Source: Palsa-1033 sp963735455 (lineage in GTDB: Bacteria; Chloroflexota; Limnocylindria; Limnocylindrales; CSP1-4). Taken from it: DNA of 64,000 nt. Shown here piece by piece: positions 16,759 through 25,279 of the stretch. The stretch is from NCBI GenBank assembly GCA_963735455.1, contig CAVTKZ010000002.1:620001-684000 (forward strand). The letters run 5' to 3'. Under the pieces are notes generated by a model. That model was given only the letters and a program-made list of their open reading frames with translations, searched no databases and was not told the DNA's origin. Every line of letters starts with the position of its first letter. Position 1 is the stretch's first letter. Made by a program: the position numbers and the translations under genes.

Positions 16759-18171
16759 CTACAGGCCGACCTCCTGCTTGACGATCTTCTCGACGTTGGC
16801 GACGGCCTGGGCGGCCGTCTCCTTGCCCGAGTAGCAGTTCTGGATCTCGGCCTCGGCCAGGTTCTCGACATCGCTCCACTGCGGGAAGTTCTCGAGGCCC
16901 ACGGCGTGGGCCTGGAAGAGCGGCAGAGCCTCGGCCAGCTGCGGCGCGCTGTTGGTGCCGTAGCCGAGGGACGCGGCGTCGCTGCGCGCCGGGTAGGTCC
17001 CCGAGTTGTCGGCCCAGTAGGCGTCGCTGCTGCCGTTCGTCCACCACTTCAGGACCTCCCAGGCCAGGTCCTGATCGGGCGTCTTGGTGTTGATCATGTA
17101 GATGCTCAGGTCGTTGAAGTTGACCTGGGAGACCGGTCCGGGCGGGTAGGGCAGGAGCTTCCAGGTGAAGGGCACGGTCGCCGGGAGGGCCGTGGTCGAG
17201 GCCAGGTCCGACGAGTAGATCGCCATCTTGCCCGCCGCGAAGGCGGCCGGAGCGGCATCGTAGGTGTACGTCCCGAGGGGCGGCGCGATGCCCAGCTTGA
17301 ACAGGCTGGCCATCTGGTCGGTGACCTCGACGACCGCCGGCAGGTTGACGTTGGGCGCCTTGAGGTCGGGCGTCAGGTACGACCCGCCCGCGGCGCGCAG
17401 GCGCTGGTACCACTCGGCATAGCCGCCGAGCTGGATGCCGATCCCCATCCCGTAGGTCTGGCCTTTCTTGGTCATCTTCGTGACGCAATCCAGGAACGTC
17501 GGGTAGGTGTCGATGAAGTGCTCGTCGAAGCCGGCGGCCTGGACCATGTCCATGTTGACGAACATCGCATCCTCGACATGGAAGCTGATCGGCAGGCCTA
17601 GGATCTTCGGCCCGTAGGACTTGATCCGGTCCATGTACTGGTACTTGGCCAGCTCGGTGGCAAACGACGGATCGTTGATCTTGGCGGTCAGGTCGGTGAA
17701 GCCGGTGCCGCTCTCGTAGTCGGGGTACGAGCTCTCGGTGGTCATGTAGATGTCGTGGGCACCCTCGGTCAGCGAGGTGTTGATCTCCTGGCTGGCGGTG
17801 TCCCACTGGTACAGCCGGAAGTCGAAGGTGACGTTCGGGTAGATCGCGTTGAAGCCCTGGGCAATGTGCTGGTGGTGAGCCACTTCGTCGCTTGACCAGG
17901 GGCCGATCAGGAAGCGGATGTTGCCCTTCAGGTCGGCCGCGGTCGGACTGGGCTGCGGGCCGAGGCTGGCTGCGGGCGACGCCCCGCCGGTCGACGGCGC
18001 CACGGTCGGGGCGGTCGTCGCGGAGGCGCCGCAGGCCGCCACGATCGCGCCGACGACGCTGGGCGCGATCCCCAGCGCGAGCAGTCGCGTCACGAACGTC
18101 CGGCGCGACATCTGGCGGGCCAGGTAGGAGTTCGCGAGCTCCTCGGTCTGCCGCTCTATCTGCCTGTCCAT
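16759..18171 (-). CDS. Extracellular sugar-binding lipoprotein (family 1 solute-binding protein)
   Basis: The 470-residue protein starts at ATG 18171 with a strong GAGGAGG site upstream. A twin-arginine motif (SRRTFVT, 22-28) precedes a hydrophobic stretch and a lipobox with the acylated cysteine at 47 (IVAACGAS), then an Ala/Pro/Ser-rich linker. The mature part is a type I periplasmic-binding fold for carbohydrates. It heads the leftward importer operon and shares a bidirectional control region with the VOC gene. A TGTTC-N9-GAACA operator lies at its promoter, so it is probably controlled by the YhfZ-like regulator at 20344. The ligand is unknown. Confidence 0.9.
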   Translation of the reverse strand: MDRQIERQTEELANSYLARQMSRRTFVTRLLALGIAPSVVGAIVAACGASATTAPTVAPSTGGASPAASLGPQPSPTAADLKGNIRFLIGPWSSDEVAHHQHIAQGFNAIYPNVTFDFRLYQWDTASQEINTSLTEGAHDIYMTTESSYPDYESGTGFTDLTAKINDPSFATELAKYQYMDRIKSYGPKILGLPISFHVEDAMFVNMDMVQAAGFDEHFIDTYPTFLDCVTKMTKKGQTYGMGIGIQLGGYAEWYQRLRAAGGSYLTPDLKAPNVNLPAVVEVTDQMASLFKLGIAPPLGTYTYDAAPAAFAAGKMAIYSSDLASTTALPATVPFTWKLLPYPPGPVSQVNFNDLSIYMINTKTPDQDLAWEVLKWWTNGSSDAYWADNSGTYPARSDAASLGYGTNSAPQLAEALPLFQAHAVGLENFPQWSDVENLAEAEIQNCYSGKETAAQAVANVEKIVKQEVGL

Positions 18172-18245
18172 CGAACCGGCCTCCTCCTCGCTACGTCGCG
18201 CCAGCCGTGAGCTGGTCGAGCGCGGATCGGTGCCCCGACCCAAGC

Positions 18246-18264
18246 TGTTCACAAGACGTGAACA
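18246..18264. promoter_or_regulatory. Operator 1: TGTTCAC-N5-GTGAACA, at the leftward promoter
   Basis: This is a perfect 7+7 inverted repeat. It sits downstream of a leftward -35-like TTGACA (its complement TGTCAA is at 18290-18295), about where the -10 to start site would fall for the solute-binding-protein operon. It has the same TGTTC-N9-GAACA core as the sites at 18363 and 20283. Confidence 0.7.
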
Positions 18265-18334
18265 CAGTCTCGGAGATCGCCCGGCCGGTTGTCAAGGGAC
18301 CCGGACCTTGCGATCAGGGTGCCCGGCCGGCGGC

Positions 18335-18381
18335 TTGACAGCCGTCGGCCGCCGGTGGTAACTGTTCATTAATGCCGAACA
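18335..18381 (+). promoter_or_regulatory. Rightward promoter with overlapping operator 2
   Basis: TTGACA at 18335-18340 and a TAACTG-like -10 at 18359-18364 (18-base spacer) face the VOC gene. TGTTC (18363-18367), nine bases and GAACA (18377-18381) form the second copy of the operator, overlapping the -10/start site. That is the expected place for a repressor. Confidence 0.65.
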
Positions 18382-18431
18382 CTGGCAGGATCGTGCCAGG
18401 CAGATCCCGTCCTGAGGGAGGCATCCGAGCG

Positions 18432-19478
18432 ATGAGCGTCGAGGCTCCGAAGCTGCCGGCCGGCTTTGCCGGGCTGCACTACCCGATCACCCAGATCTCC
18501 CTGGCCGTGCGCGACCTCGACAAGACGATGGAGGCTTACTACAAGGTCTTCGGCTGGGGCCCCTGGAACGTCTTCGAGCACAAGCCGCCCGCCCACCACA
18601 ACACCGAGCTGCGCGGCCGGCCCGAGCACTATGCCCTGCGCGGCGCCGAGGTCTACGTCGGGGAGATGAACTTCGAGCTCCTCCAGCCGACCGAGGGGCC
18701 CAATCTGTGGTCCGAGTTCATCGCCGAGCGAGGCGAGGGGATCGCCTCGATCGCGGTGATGTTCAAGGAGAAAGAAGACGGCGACGCGGTCAAGGCCGCG
18801 TTCAAGGACCGGCTCGGGATCGACGTCACGATGAAGGCCAACATCGGCGACCACATCGAGTACTACTACCTCGATACCCAGGAGCGCTTCGGCTGCCTGA
18901 TCGAGTCGGGCAGCGGGCACGCCATCGACTTCGTCAAGCCGGCCTATTCCTACCCGCGCCCGGAGACGCCGCCCTCGACCAAGCCGGCCGGCCTCGACTA
19001 CCAGATCAGCCAGGTCTCGCTCGTCGTGCGCGACCTCGACAGCCGGATGCGGGCCTACCACGAGGCCTTCGGCTGGGGCCCCTGGAAGGTCTTCCAGTCC
19101 GACGGCGACGTGGTCATGCACGACTGCGAGTACCGGGGCAAGCCGGGCTATTTCAACGTGCGCTGGGCCGAGACCTTCGTCGGCGACATGAACTTCGAGC
19201 TGATCCAGCCCCTCGGTGGCGAGAGCCCGTTCCAGGACCACCTCGATGCGAAGGGCGAGGGGATCGGCTCGATCGCGGTGATGTTCAAGACCAGGGAGGA
19301 GTCCGAGGCGGTCAAGGCCCAGTTCGCCGAGCTCGGCATCGGGGTGCTGGCCGTCGGCCACATCGGCGACCACATCGAGTGGTACTACCTCGATACGGAG
19401 CCCGCCTTCAAGTGCCTGATCGAGTCCGGCAGCGGGCACGCGATCGACTTCATGGACCCGATCAGCGTCTACCCCTGA
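18432..19478 (+). CDS. Two-domain VOC (glyoxalase-fold) family protein
   Basis: The 348-residue protein consists of two clearly homologous VOC halves. The first half (about 15-175) has QISLAVRDLDKTM, GWGPWNVFEH, HIEYYYLDTQ and ESGSGHAIDF. The second (about 185-348) has QVSLVVRDLDSRM, GWGPWKVFQ, HIEWYYLDTE and ESGSGHAIDF. VOC enzymes usually need two paired modules and a divalent metal, so this may act as a pseudo-dimer. The reaction is unknown. It starts at ATG 18432 with GGGAGG about 10 bases upstream and is followed at once by an SDR gene. It is probably repressed through operator 2. Confidence 0.8.
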   Translation: MSVEAPKLPAGFAGLHYPITQISLAVRDLDKTMEAYYKVFGWGPWNVFEHKPPAHHNTELRGRPEHYALRGAEVYVGEMNFELLQPTEGPNLWSEFIAERGEGIASIAVMFKEKEDGDAVKAAFKDRLGIDVTMKANIGDHIEYYYLDTQERFGCLIESGSGHAIDFVKPAYSYPRPETPPSTKPAGLDYQISQVSLVVRDLDSRMRAYHEAFGWGPWKVFQSDGDVVMHDCEYRGKPGYFNVRWAETFVGDMNFELIQPLGGESPFQDHLDAKGEGIGSIAVMFKTREESEAVKAQFAELGIGVLAVGHIGDHIEWYYLDTEPAFKCLIESGSGHAIDFMDPISVYP

Positions 19479-19479
19479 G

Positions 19480-20256
19480 ATGGCCGCCATCCCCGAGCGG
19501 TTCGCCGGGCGTCGGGCCGTGGTCACCGGCGCGAGCAGCGGGATCGGCAAGGCCACGGCCCTGCGCTTCGCGGCGGAGGGCGCCCGGGTGGCCCTGATCG
19601 CCCGCCGCAAGGCCGGCCTGGAGGCCGTCGCCGAGACGATCCGGGCCGCCGGCGGGGAGTGCCTGGTGCTGCCCGCCGACTGCACGATCGAGGACCAGAT
19701 CGCGGCCGCCCTCGACTCGGCGGCAACCGCCTGGGGCGGGCTCGACATCGTCGTCTCTAATGCGGCGGTCGAGCTGCCCGAGCAGGATGACCGGCTGGAC
19801 CGGATCAGCCTCGACGCCTGGAACCGACTGATCACGACCAACCTGACCGGCCAGTTCCTGACCTGCAAGTACGGCCTGCGCCACCTGCAGGCCGCCGGTG
19901 GCGGGGCGATCGTCTGCCTCGGCTCGAACGTCGGCTACCTGGGGATGGCCGCCAACGAGCCCGCCTACAGCGCCAGCAAGGGCGGCATCTTCGCGATGAT
20001 GCGGGTGATGGCCAACGACTTCGCCCGGCTCAACATCCGGGTCAACATGGTCATCCCGGGCTTCATCGACACGCCGATGAACGACTTCGTCATGGGCGAC
20101 CCGGTCCAGCTCAAGTACTGGAGCGCCCAGGTCCCGATCGGCCGGGCCGGCACGGCCGACGAGTGCGCCGCGGCGATCCTGTGGCTGGCTTCCGACGAGG
20201 CCTCGTACTGCGTTGGCACGGCGCTCGTCATCGACGGGGGCCAGTCGGCGATCTAG
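19480..20256 (+). CDS. Short-chain dehydrogenase/reductase (SDR)
   Basis: The 258-residue classical SDR has TGASSGIG at 16-23 for NAD(P), NAA around 90, a serine in CLGSNVG, and YSASKGG with the catalytic Tyr and Lys. VIPGFIDTPM and the C-terminal VIDGGQS are typical of sugar or hydroxy-acid dehydrogenases. The conserved acidic/basic pattern after the second beta strand (LIARRK) leans towards NADP, but weakly. It follows the VOC gene by one base and is certainly in the same transcript. The substrate is probably shared with the VOC protein and the importer across the promoter. Confidence 0.85.
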   Translation: MAAIPERFAGRRAVVTGASSGIGKATALRFAAEGARVALIARRKAGLEAVAETIRAAGGECLVLPADCTIEDQIAAALDSAATAWGGLDIVVSNAAVELPEQDDRLDRISLDAWNRLITTNLTGQFLTCKYGLRHLQAAGGGAIVCLGSNVGYLGMAANEPAYSASKGGIFAMMRVMANDFARLNIRVNMVIPGFIDTPMNDFVMGDPVQLKYWSAQVPIGRAGTADECAAAILWLASDEASYCVGTALVIDGGQSAI

Positions 20257-20282
20257 GGGTGCGGTCCGACCGGCCCGCAAGG

Positions 20283-20301
20283 TGTCCGAGGATCGTGAAC
20301 A
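20283..20301. promoter_or_regulatory. Operator 3 in front of the YhfZ-like regulator
   Basis: TGTCC (20283-20287), nine bases, then GAACA (20297-20301) matches the TGTTC-N9-GAACA sites at 18246 and 18363 with one change in the left arm. It lies 43 bases before the regulator start, consistent with autoregulation. Confidence 0.6.
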
Positions 20302-20343
20302 ATGAACGCGTGGCGCAACAGGTGATCCTGGGATGAACCGGCC

Positions 20344-21270
20344 GTGAGCCACAGCGGGACCCGGCCCCGGCGGGCGGACCGCCTGCGTCGGGACGTGGCC
20401 CTGATCCTGATCCGGACCGAGGAGGGTGGCCCGCTGCCCCCCATCCGGCAGCTGGCGAGCCGCTTCGGGGCGAGCGTCGGGGCGACCCAGATGGCGATGG
20501 CCCGGCTGGTGGAAGAGGGCACGGTCGAGATCGACAGCCGCCCGGGCCGCGGGGCGATCCTGACCCACAAGAGCGTCGGCGCCCTCTTTGCGGCGATCCA
20601 CGACGGGCCGTTGCTGGTCGCCCTGCCCCTCCCGTCGACGGAGCGGATCAACGGCCTGGCGACCGCAATCAAGGCCTCGCTCACGGCCCGCGGCGTCGAG
20701 GCCTACATGGTCTTCATCCGCGGCTCACGGCACCGGATCGCCGCCTTGGCGCAGGATCGCTGCCATATCGCCGTGCTCTCGCGGCTGGCCGCCCGCGAGC
20801 TCACCGGGCCGGCCTACGACCTCCTGCTGACCCTGCCCGCCGGGAGCTACGTCCTGGAGCACCGGGTCTTCTTCGTGCCCGAGCCGGCCTCCGGGCGACG
20901 CCTGCGGATCGCGATCGATCCGAGTTCGCGTGACTTCGAGCGCCTGACCGAGCTCGAGTTCGGCGACGTGGACGCCGAGCTGGTGCCGCTCAACTACCTG
21001 CGCAGCGTGCGGGCGATGGCCGATGGCACGATCGATGCCGCGATCCTCGACAGCGAAGACGCCCTGATGCATTTCCCGCCGGGGATGGCCAATCGTTCGC
21101 TGTCCGAGCGGGTCACCAACGAGCTGCAGGGGGCCAACCTGGAGGCGGCGTTCGTCGGCCGGGCCGGCAACGCGGTGATCCGCGAGATCGTGGCCAGCTG
21201 CTTCGTGCCGGCCGAGATCCTGCGCATCCAGGACGAGGTCATCGCCGGCCGCCGTCCGCCGGAATACTGA
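20344..21270 (+). CDS. YhfZ-like (GntR-related winged-helix) transcriptional regulator
   Basis: The 308-residue protein starts at GTG 20344. Residues about 12-78 are a GntR/HTH_41-like winged helix (LPPIRQLASRFGASVGATQMAMARLVEEGTVEI, then RPGRGAILTHKSVG). The rest resembles the YhfZ C-terminal ligand domain, a periplasmic-binding-like fold with VEAYMVFIRGS and LNYLRSVRAMADGTIDAAILD. This assignment is from pattern memory and is moderate. It is the only regulator near the divergent transporter/VOC operons, and a copy of their operator precedes it, so it probably controls both and itself. The amidohydrolase gene follows by 25 bases. Confidence 0.7.
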   Translation: MSHSGTRPRRADRLRRDVALILIRTEEGGPLPPIRQLASRFGASVGATQMAMARLVEEGTVEIDSRPGRGAILTHKSVGALFAAIHDGPLLVALPLPSTERINGLATAIKASLTARGVEAYMVFIRGSRHRIAALAQDRCHIAVLSRLAARELTGPAYDLLLTLPAGSYVLEHRVFFVPEPASGRRLRIAIDPSSRDFERLTELEFGDVDAELVPLNYLRSVRAMADGTIDAAILDSEDALMHFPPGMANRSLSERVTNELQGANLEAAFVGRAGNAVIREIVASCFVPAEILRIQDEVIAGRRPPEY

Positions 21271-21294
21271 TGGCCATGCCCGCGGAGCCCGACG

Positions 21295-22557
21295 ATGGCG
21301 CTTGACCTGCTGATCAGGAACGGCCGGCTGCTCGATCCCGGCAGCGGCCTGGACCAGGTCGGCGACCTGGCGATCAGCGGCGGCAGGGTCGTCGAGATCG
21401 GCTCGAGCCTGCCCCAGGCCGGCGCCCGGGAGGTGATCGATGCGACCGGCTGCCTGGTGACGCCGGGCCTGATCGACAGCCACAGCCACCTCTTCCGGGG
21501 CTCGGACTTCTTCGGGATCGATGCCGACAGCGTCGCCTGGCAGTCGGGGGTCACGACCTGGCTGGACGCCGGCTCGGCCGGGGCCTTCCGGATGCCGGCG
21601 TTTCGCGAGCAGGTCATCGAGCGCAGCGCGGTGACCGTCCGGGCGCTGATCAACATCTCGTACCTGGGCGTCGCAGGCATGAACTACGACGAGTACTGCA
21701 ACCCGGCGGCCTGCAACGTGGACCTGCTCGAGCGGGTCGTGGCCGTCCATCGCGACGTGATCGTGGGGATCAAGACCCGGATGGGCCGGGATGGCGTCGG
21801 GTACCTGGGTACCTACCCCCTGGTGAAGGCGGTCGAGGCCAGCGAGCGCACGGGCCTGCCGATCATGTGCCATATCAGCGGCTCGCCGCCGTCGATCGAC
21901 GCGATCCTGGGCCTGCTCCGGGCGGGGGACACGATCACCCACGCCTTCACCGGCGCAGGCGAGCGACTGATCGACAGCCGGCGCCGGATCAAGCCGTCGG
22001 TCCGCCGGGCCCGCGATGCGGGGATCCGCTTCGACATCGGCCATGGAGCGGGCTCGTTCTCGTTCATCTCGGCCGAGGCGCTGGCCGCCCAGGGCTTCTG
22101 GCCGGACTCGATCTCGACCGACCTCCACCAGCTCAGCCTGCCGGGGCCGCGCCTCGTCGAGGACGGCGAGCAGATCGCCCGCGTCCGGGGCGACGGCGCG
22201 CCGCAGCTGACCCTGCTGATGGTGATGACCAAGCTCCTCTTCCTGGGCATGCCCCTGGCCGAGGTGATCCAGGCCACGACCGCGACGCCGGCCGCGATCT
22301 TCGGGCTCGAGGACCGGGGCACCCTCCGCCGCGGCGGGCGGGCCGACGTCGCGGTCCTCGAGCTTCGGCCGGGCCCGCTCGACCTGTTCGACGTCTTCGG
22401 TGAGATCCGCCACTACGATCAGCAGCTGGTCTGCCGCCGGACGATCCTGAACGGCGTGCCGATGGCCGCTCGCCCGGTTCCGCCGCCGCCGCCCTGGATC
22501 CGGATGATCGACCAGGAGGCTCCGGCAGCCGGAGCCGGCCGGGCTCAGAGCAGCTGA
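21295..22557 (+). CDS. Amidohydrolase/deacetylase family metallohydrolase (EF_0837/AHA_3915-like)
   Basis: The 420-residue amidohydrolase-superfamily enzyme has the metal motif HSHLF near residue 61, a putative carboxylated lysine in GIKTRMG, CHISG and HAFTG for two further histidines, and STDLH with the catalytic aspartate. The overall pattern fits the EF_0837/AHA_3915 deacetylase group (related to dihydroorotases) rather than urease or dihydropyrimidinase. Members remove acyl groups from N-acyl or O-acyl hydroxy/amino acids; the exact substrate is unknown. It lies behind the regulator on the same strand and overlaps the end of the convergent SDR by 13 bases. Confidence 0.8.
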   Translation: MALDLLIRNGRLLDPGSGLDQVGDLAISGGRVVEIGSSLPQAGAREVIDATGCLVTPGLIDSHSHLFRGSDFFGIDADSVAWQSGVTTWLDAGSAGAFRMPAFREQVIERSAVTVRALINISYLGVAGMNYDEYCNPAACNVDLLERVVAVHRDVIVGIKTRMGRDGVGYLGTYPLVKAVEASERTGLPIMCHISGSPPSIDAILGLLRAGDTITHAFTGAGERLIDSRRRIKPSVRRARDAGIRFDIGHGAGSFSFISAEALAAQGFWPDSISTDLHQLSLPGPRLVEDGEQIARVRGDGAPQLTLLMVMTKLLFLGMPLAEVIQATTATPAAIFGLEDRGTLRRGGRADVAVLELRPGPLDLFDVFGEIRHYDQQLVCRRTILNGVPMAARPVPPPPPWIRMIDQEAPAAGAGRAQSS

Positions 22558-23306
22558 CGGGTGGGACGAACGAGGACCTCGAAGACATTGACGCCGGCCG
22601 GTTGATCAAGCACGTAGCGCACGGCCCGGGCGATGTCTTCGGGGCTCAGCGCGTCGACCTCGCCGACCATGTCGTTCGCGCCGGGGTGGACGTGGATCAG
22701 GGGCGTCTCGACGAGGCCGGGCTCGATCAGGGCGACCCGGATCCCGGCCGGCGCGACCTCCTGGCGGAGGCAGTCGGCAAAGGCGACGGTGGCGTGCTTG
22801 CTGGCGACGTAGGCCGGCTCGCCGACGTAGGTCACCCGGCCCGACGCCGAGGCGGTGATCACGACCTGTCCCCGGCCCGCTTTGAGGATCGTCGGGAGCG
22901 CCGCCCGAACGGCATACATGACGCCCAGCACGTTGGTCTCGATCACCTCTCGCCACAGCCCTGGGTCCGCCGCCGCGATCGGCCCGAAGTCGGCGATCGC
23001 GGCGTTGGCGACCAGGATGTCCAGGCGACCCCAGCGATCGACGCCGGCCGCCACGGCCCGCTCCAGGTCGCCGAATTCGCGGACATCGCCGGACACGGCC
23101 AGGGCGCTGCCGCCGAGCGCCTCGATCTCGGCCGCGCGCTCGTCGAGCAGCCCGGCGCGTCGCCCGAACAGGACGACGTTCGTTCCCCGGCCGCCGAGGT
23201 CCCGGGCGATCGCCGCGCCGATCCCGGAGCCAGCGCCCGTGATCAGCGCCACCGGCGAGCCCGTTCCGCTGCCGCGAGCCGGCTCGGGGGAGATGGATCC
23301 GCTCAT
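22545..23306 (-). CDS. Short-chain dehydrogenase/reductase (SDR)
   Basis: From ATG 23306 the protein has 253 residues: TGAGSGIG near the N-terminus, VANAAIADFG, ITASASG, and YVASKHA with the catalytic Tyr and Lys. The C-terminal part (VALIEPGLVETPLI, then VRYVLDQPAGVNVFEVLVRP) is typical of YdfG/classical SDRs that reduce small hydroxy or keto acids. The ORF continues upstream to 23414 but has no support there. It ends inside the amidohydrolase gene and diverges from the SMP-30 gene, so it probably forms its own transcript. Confidence 0.8.
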   Translation of the reverse strand: MSGSISPEPARGSGTGSPVALITGAGSGIGAAIARDLGGRGTNVVLFGRRAGLLDERAAEIEALGGSALAVSGDVREFGDLERAVAAGVDRWGRLDILVANAAIADFGPIAAADPGLWREVIETNVLGVMYAVRAALPTILKAGRGQVVITASASGRVTYVGEPAYVASKHATVAFADCLRQEVAPAGIRVALIEPGLVETPLIHVHPGANDMVGEVDALSPEDIARAVRYVLDQPAGVNVFEVLVRPTRQLL

Positions 23307-23368
23307 CGACCTGCTCCGATCTGTGCCGCCGGCCACGATGCTGCCCTGGCTGGAAGGATATTCGTCCA

Positions 23369-24319
23369 GTGACCGCGCTCGCCGCCGAGCGGCTCGCGGA
23401 GCAGCAGCCGGCACCCGAGGGCCCGGTCGTCGGGCCCGGCGGCTGGATCCTCAACGTGTGCAGCGAGGACAAGCCAGGGTTCTCGGGGCCGGCCCGCGGC
23501 GGCGACATCTCGGCCACGCACCTCGATCGGCCGCTGGCCACGCGGACGGTCTTCAGCACTTCGACGCCGGAGCTGGCGGGCATCCCGGCGGCCCTGGCCT
23601 TCGGACCGGACGGAGCCATGTACGTGACCGACGAGGGCCGCCGCTCGATCGTCCGGGTCGGCCCGGACGGATCGATCAGCGATCACATCCGCGCCTGGCC
23701 GGGCGGCCGCCTGAACGGGCCCAACGACCTCAGCTTCGACCCGGCGGGCAACCTGTTCTTCACCGATCCGTGGGGCAGCGGCCCGGACGCGCCGATCGGC
23801 AACCTCTTCGGCTATGACTGGTCGACGGGCCAGGTCAACCGCCTGCGGACCGGCCTGCGCTTCCCGAACGGGATCGTCGTCCATGGCCCCCGGCTGTACG
23901 TGGCCGAGACGATCACCAACCGGATCTGGCTGTGGGACCTGACCGGTCCGGGCCTGGCGGCCAACGAGCGCCTGTTCTGTGTCTGTCCCAGCCAGGCCGG
24001 CCAGGAGTGGGGCGGACCGGACGGGATGTGCCTCGACGCCGAGGGCAACCTGTACGTGGCCCATATCGGCAGCGGTGCGATCGTCGTCTACGACCCCGAT
24101 GGGGTCGAGCGCGATCGGATCCCGACCGGCGGGCCGACGCCCACCAACGTCTGCTTCGGAGGGCCGAACCACGACGAGCTGTTCGTCACCCAGGACGACC
24201 TGGGAGCGGTGCTCCGCTTGCGCCTCGGGATCCCCGGGGCGCGGCTGAGCTTCTGCCCATCGCTCGTAGCGGACCATCCCTGGGCGGCGATGCTCGACGC
24301 GCAGGACCCGGACCGATGA
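23369..24319 (+). CDS. SMP-30/gluconolactonase-family protein
   Basis: The 316-residue six-bladed propeller starts at GTG 23369. Repeated blade motifs include LAFGPDGAMYVTDEGRRSIVRV, NGPNDLSFDPAGNLFFTDP, FPNGIVVHG-RLYVAETITNRIW and GPDGMCLDAEGNLYVAHIG. The family hydrolyses sugar lactones and needs Ca or Zn. The family's metal positions (glutamate, asparagine, aspartate) appear as NGPND and NRIW-type sites, so activity is plausible. The first ~25 residues are extra and their role is unclear. It is followed by a DMT exporter gene after 4 bases and probably shares its transcript. Confidence 0.8.
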   Translation: MTALAAERLAEQQPAPEGPVVGPGGWILNVCSEDKPGFSGPARGGDISATHLDRPLATRTVFSTSTPELAGIPAALAFGPDGAMYVTDEGRRSIVRVGPDGSISDHIRAWPGGRLNGPNDLSFDPAGNLFFTDPWGSGPDAPIGNLFGYDWSTGQVNRLRTGLRFPNGIVVHGPRLYVAETITNRIWLWDLTGPGLAANERLFCVCPSQAGQEWGGPDGMCLDAEGNLYVAHIGSGAIVVYDPDGVERDRIPTGGPTPTNVCFGGPNHDELFVTQDDLGAVLRLRLGIPGARLSFCPSLVADHPWAAMLDAQDPDR

Positions 24320-24323
24320 GCCG

Positions 24324-25169
24324 GTGACGCCCGCCGGGGTCGGCTACGGCCTGCTGACCGCGGCCAGCTGGGGCTCGTCCGACTTCCTCGGCGGAACCGT
24401 CAGCCGGCGGACCACGCCCCTCGCGACGGTCGTCCCGTCCCAGGCGGTTGGCCTGGCGATCATCGTGGTGATCCTCGTCATCGTTCGCGAACCGCTGCCG
24501 CCGCCCGCGGCCCTGGCCTGGGCATTGATCGCCGGTTGTGGTGGGATCCTCGCGCTGACCACCCTGTACATGGCCCTGACGACGGGCGCGATGGGCCTCG
24601 TCGCCTCGACCGCCGCGCTGGTCGGAGCCGGCGTCCCGGTGATCGTCGGTGCGATCTTGGGCGACCAGCTCACCCCCCTCGACATCGCCGGGATCGTTCT
24701 GGCCCTGGTCGCCATCGTGCTCGTCACCCGGCCGGCGGAGGCCAGCGTCCTGAGCCGCAGGGGGCTGCTCCTGGCCATCGCGTCGGGCATCGGCGCCAGT
24801 TGCTTCTACCTGGCGATGGGTGCCAGCGAGCATGCCGGCGGCGGGACCTGGTGGCCCCTGGCGATGAGCCACATCAGTGGCCTGGCTGTCGCGATCCCGT
24901 TGCTGGCCCGCAGCGGCGGGCTGTCCTGGATTCCCCGAAACCTGGTCCCGACCATGCTCGCCCTGGGCCTGACCGATGTCGGCGGCGCCGCGTTCTTCCT
25001 GCTGGCGGTCAACCAGGGGTCGGTCGGCATCGCGGCGGTGCTCGGCTCGCAGCACCCGGCGGCGACCACGATCCTGGCCCGGCTGATCACCAAGGAGCAC
25101 CTGGGTCGCTCGCAGATTGCAGGGATCGTCCTGGCCCTGGTCGCGATCGCCCTGATCGCCCTGCCCTGA
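24324..25169 (+). CDS. DMT-superfamily (EamA) metabolite transporter
   Basis: The 281-residue membrane protein has about ten predicted helices in two EamA repeats, for example GYGLLTAASWGSSDFLGG at the start and GIVLALVAIVLV then GIVLALVAIALIAL at the ends of the two halves. EamA proteins export or exchange small metabolites; the substrate cannot be read from the sequence. It starts at GTG 24324, four bases after the lactonase stop, so it may export a product of that pathway. Similar in build to the EamA protein at 40180. Confidence 0.85.
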   Translation: MTPAGVGYGLLTAASWGSSDFLGGTVSRRTTPLATVVPSQAVGLAIIVVILVIVREPLPPPAALAWALIAGCGGILALTTLYMALTTGAMGLVASTAALVGAGVPVIVGAILGDQLTPLDIAGIVLALVAIVLVTRPAEASVLSRRGLLLAIASGIGASCFYLAMGASEHAGGGTWWPLAMSHISGLAVAIPLLARSGGLSWIPRNLVPTMLALGLTDVGGAAFFLLAVNQGSVGIAAVLGSQHPAATTILARLITKEHLGRSQIAGIVLALVAIALIALP

Positions 25170-25279
25170 AGGGCCGCCAGGAGCCGGTCGCCTGCGGGCC
25201 GCTGGGGCGAGGTCCTGTATCGTTGCCAGCAGGTCGGCAGGCCCCGTTCGGCTGGCCGTGACGTCTGCAACGAAGGACG

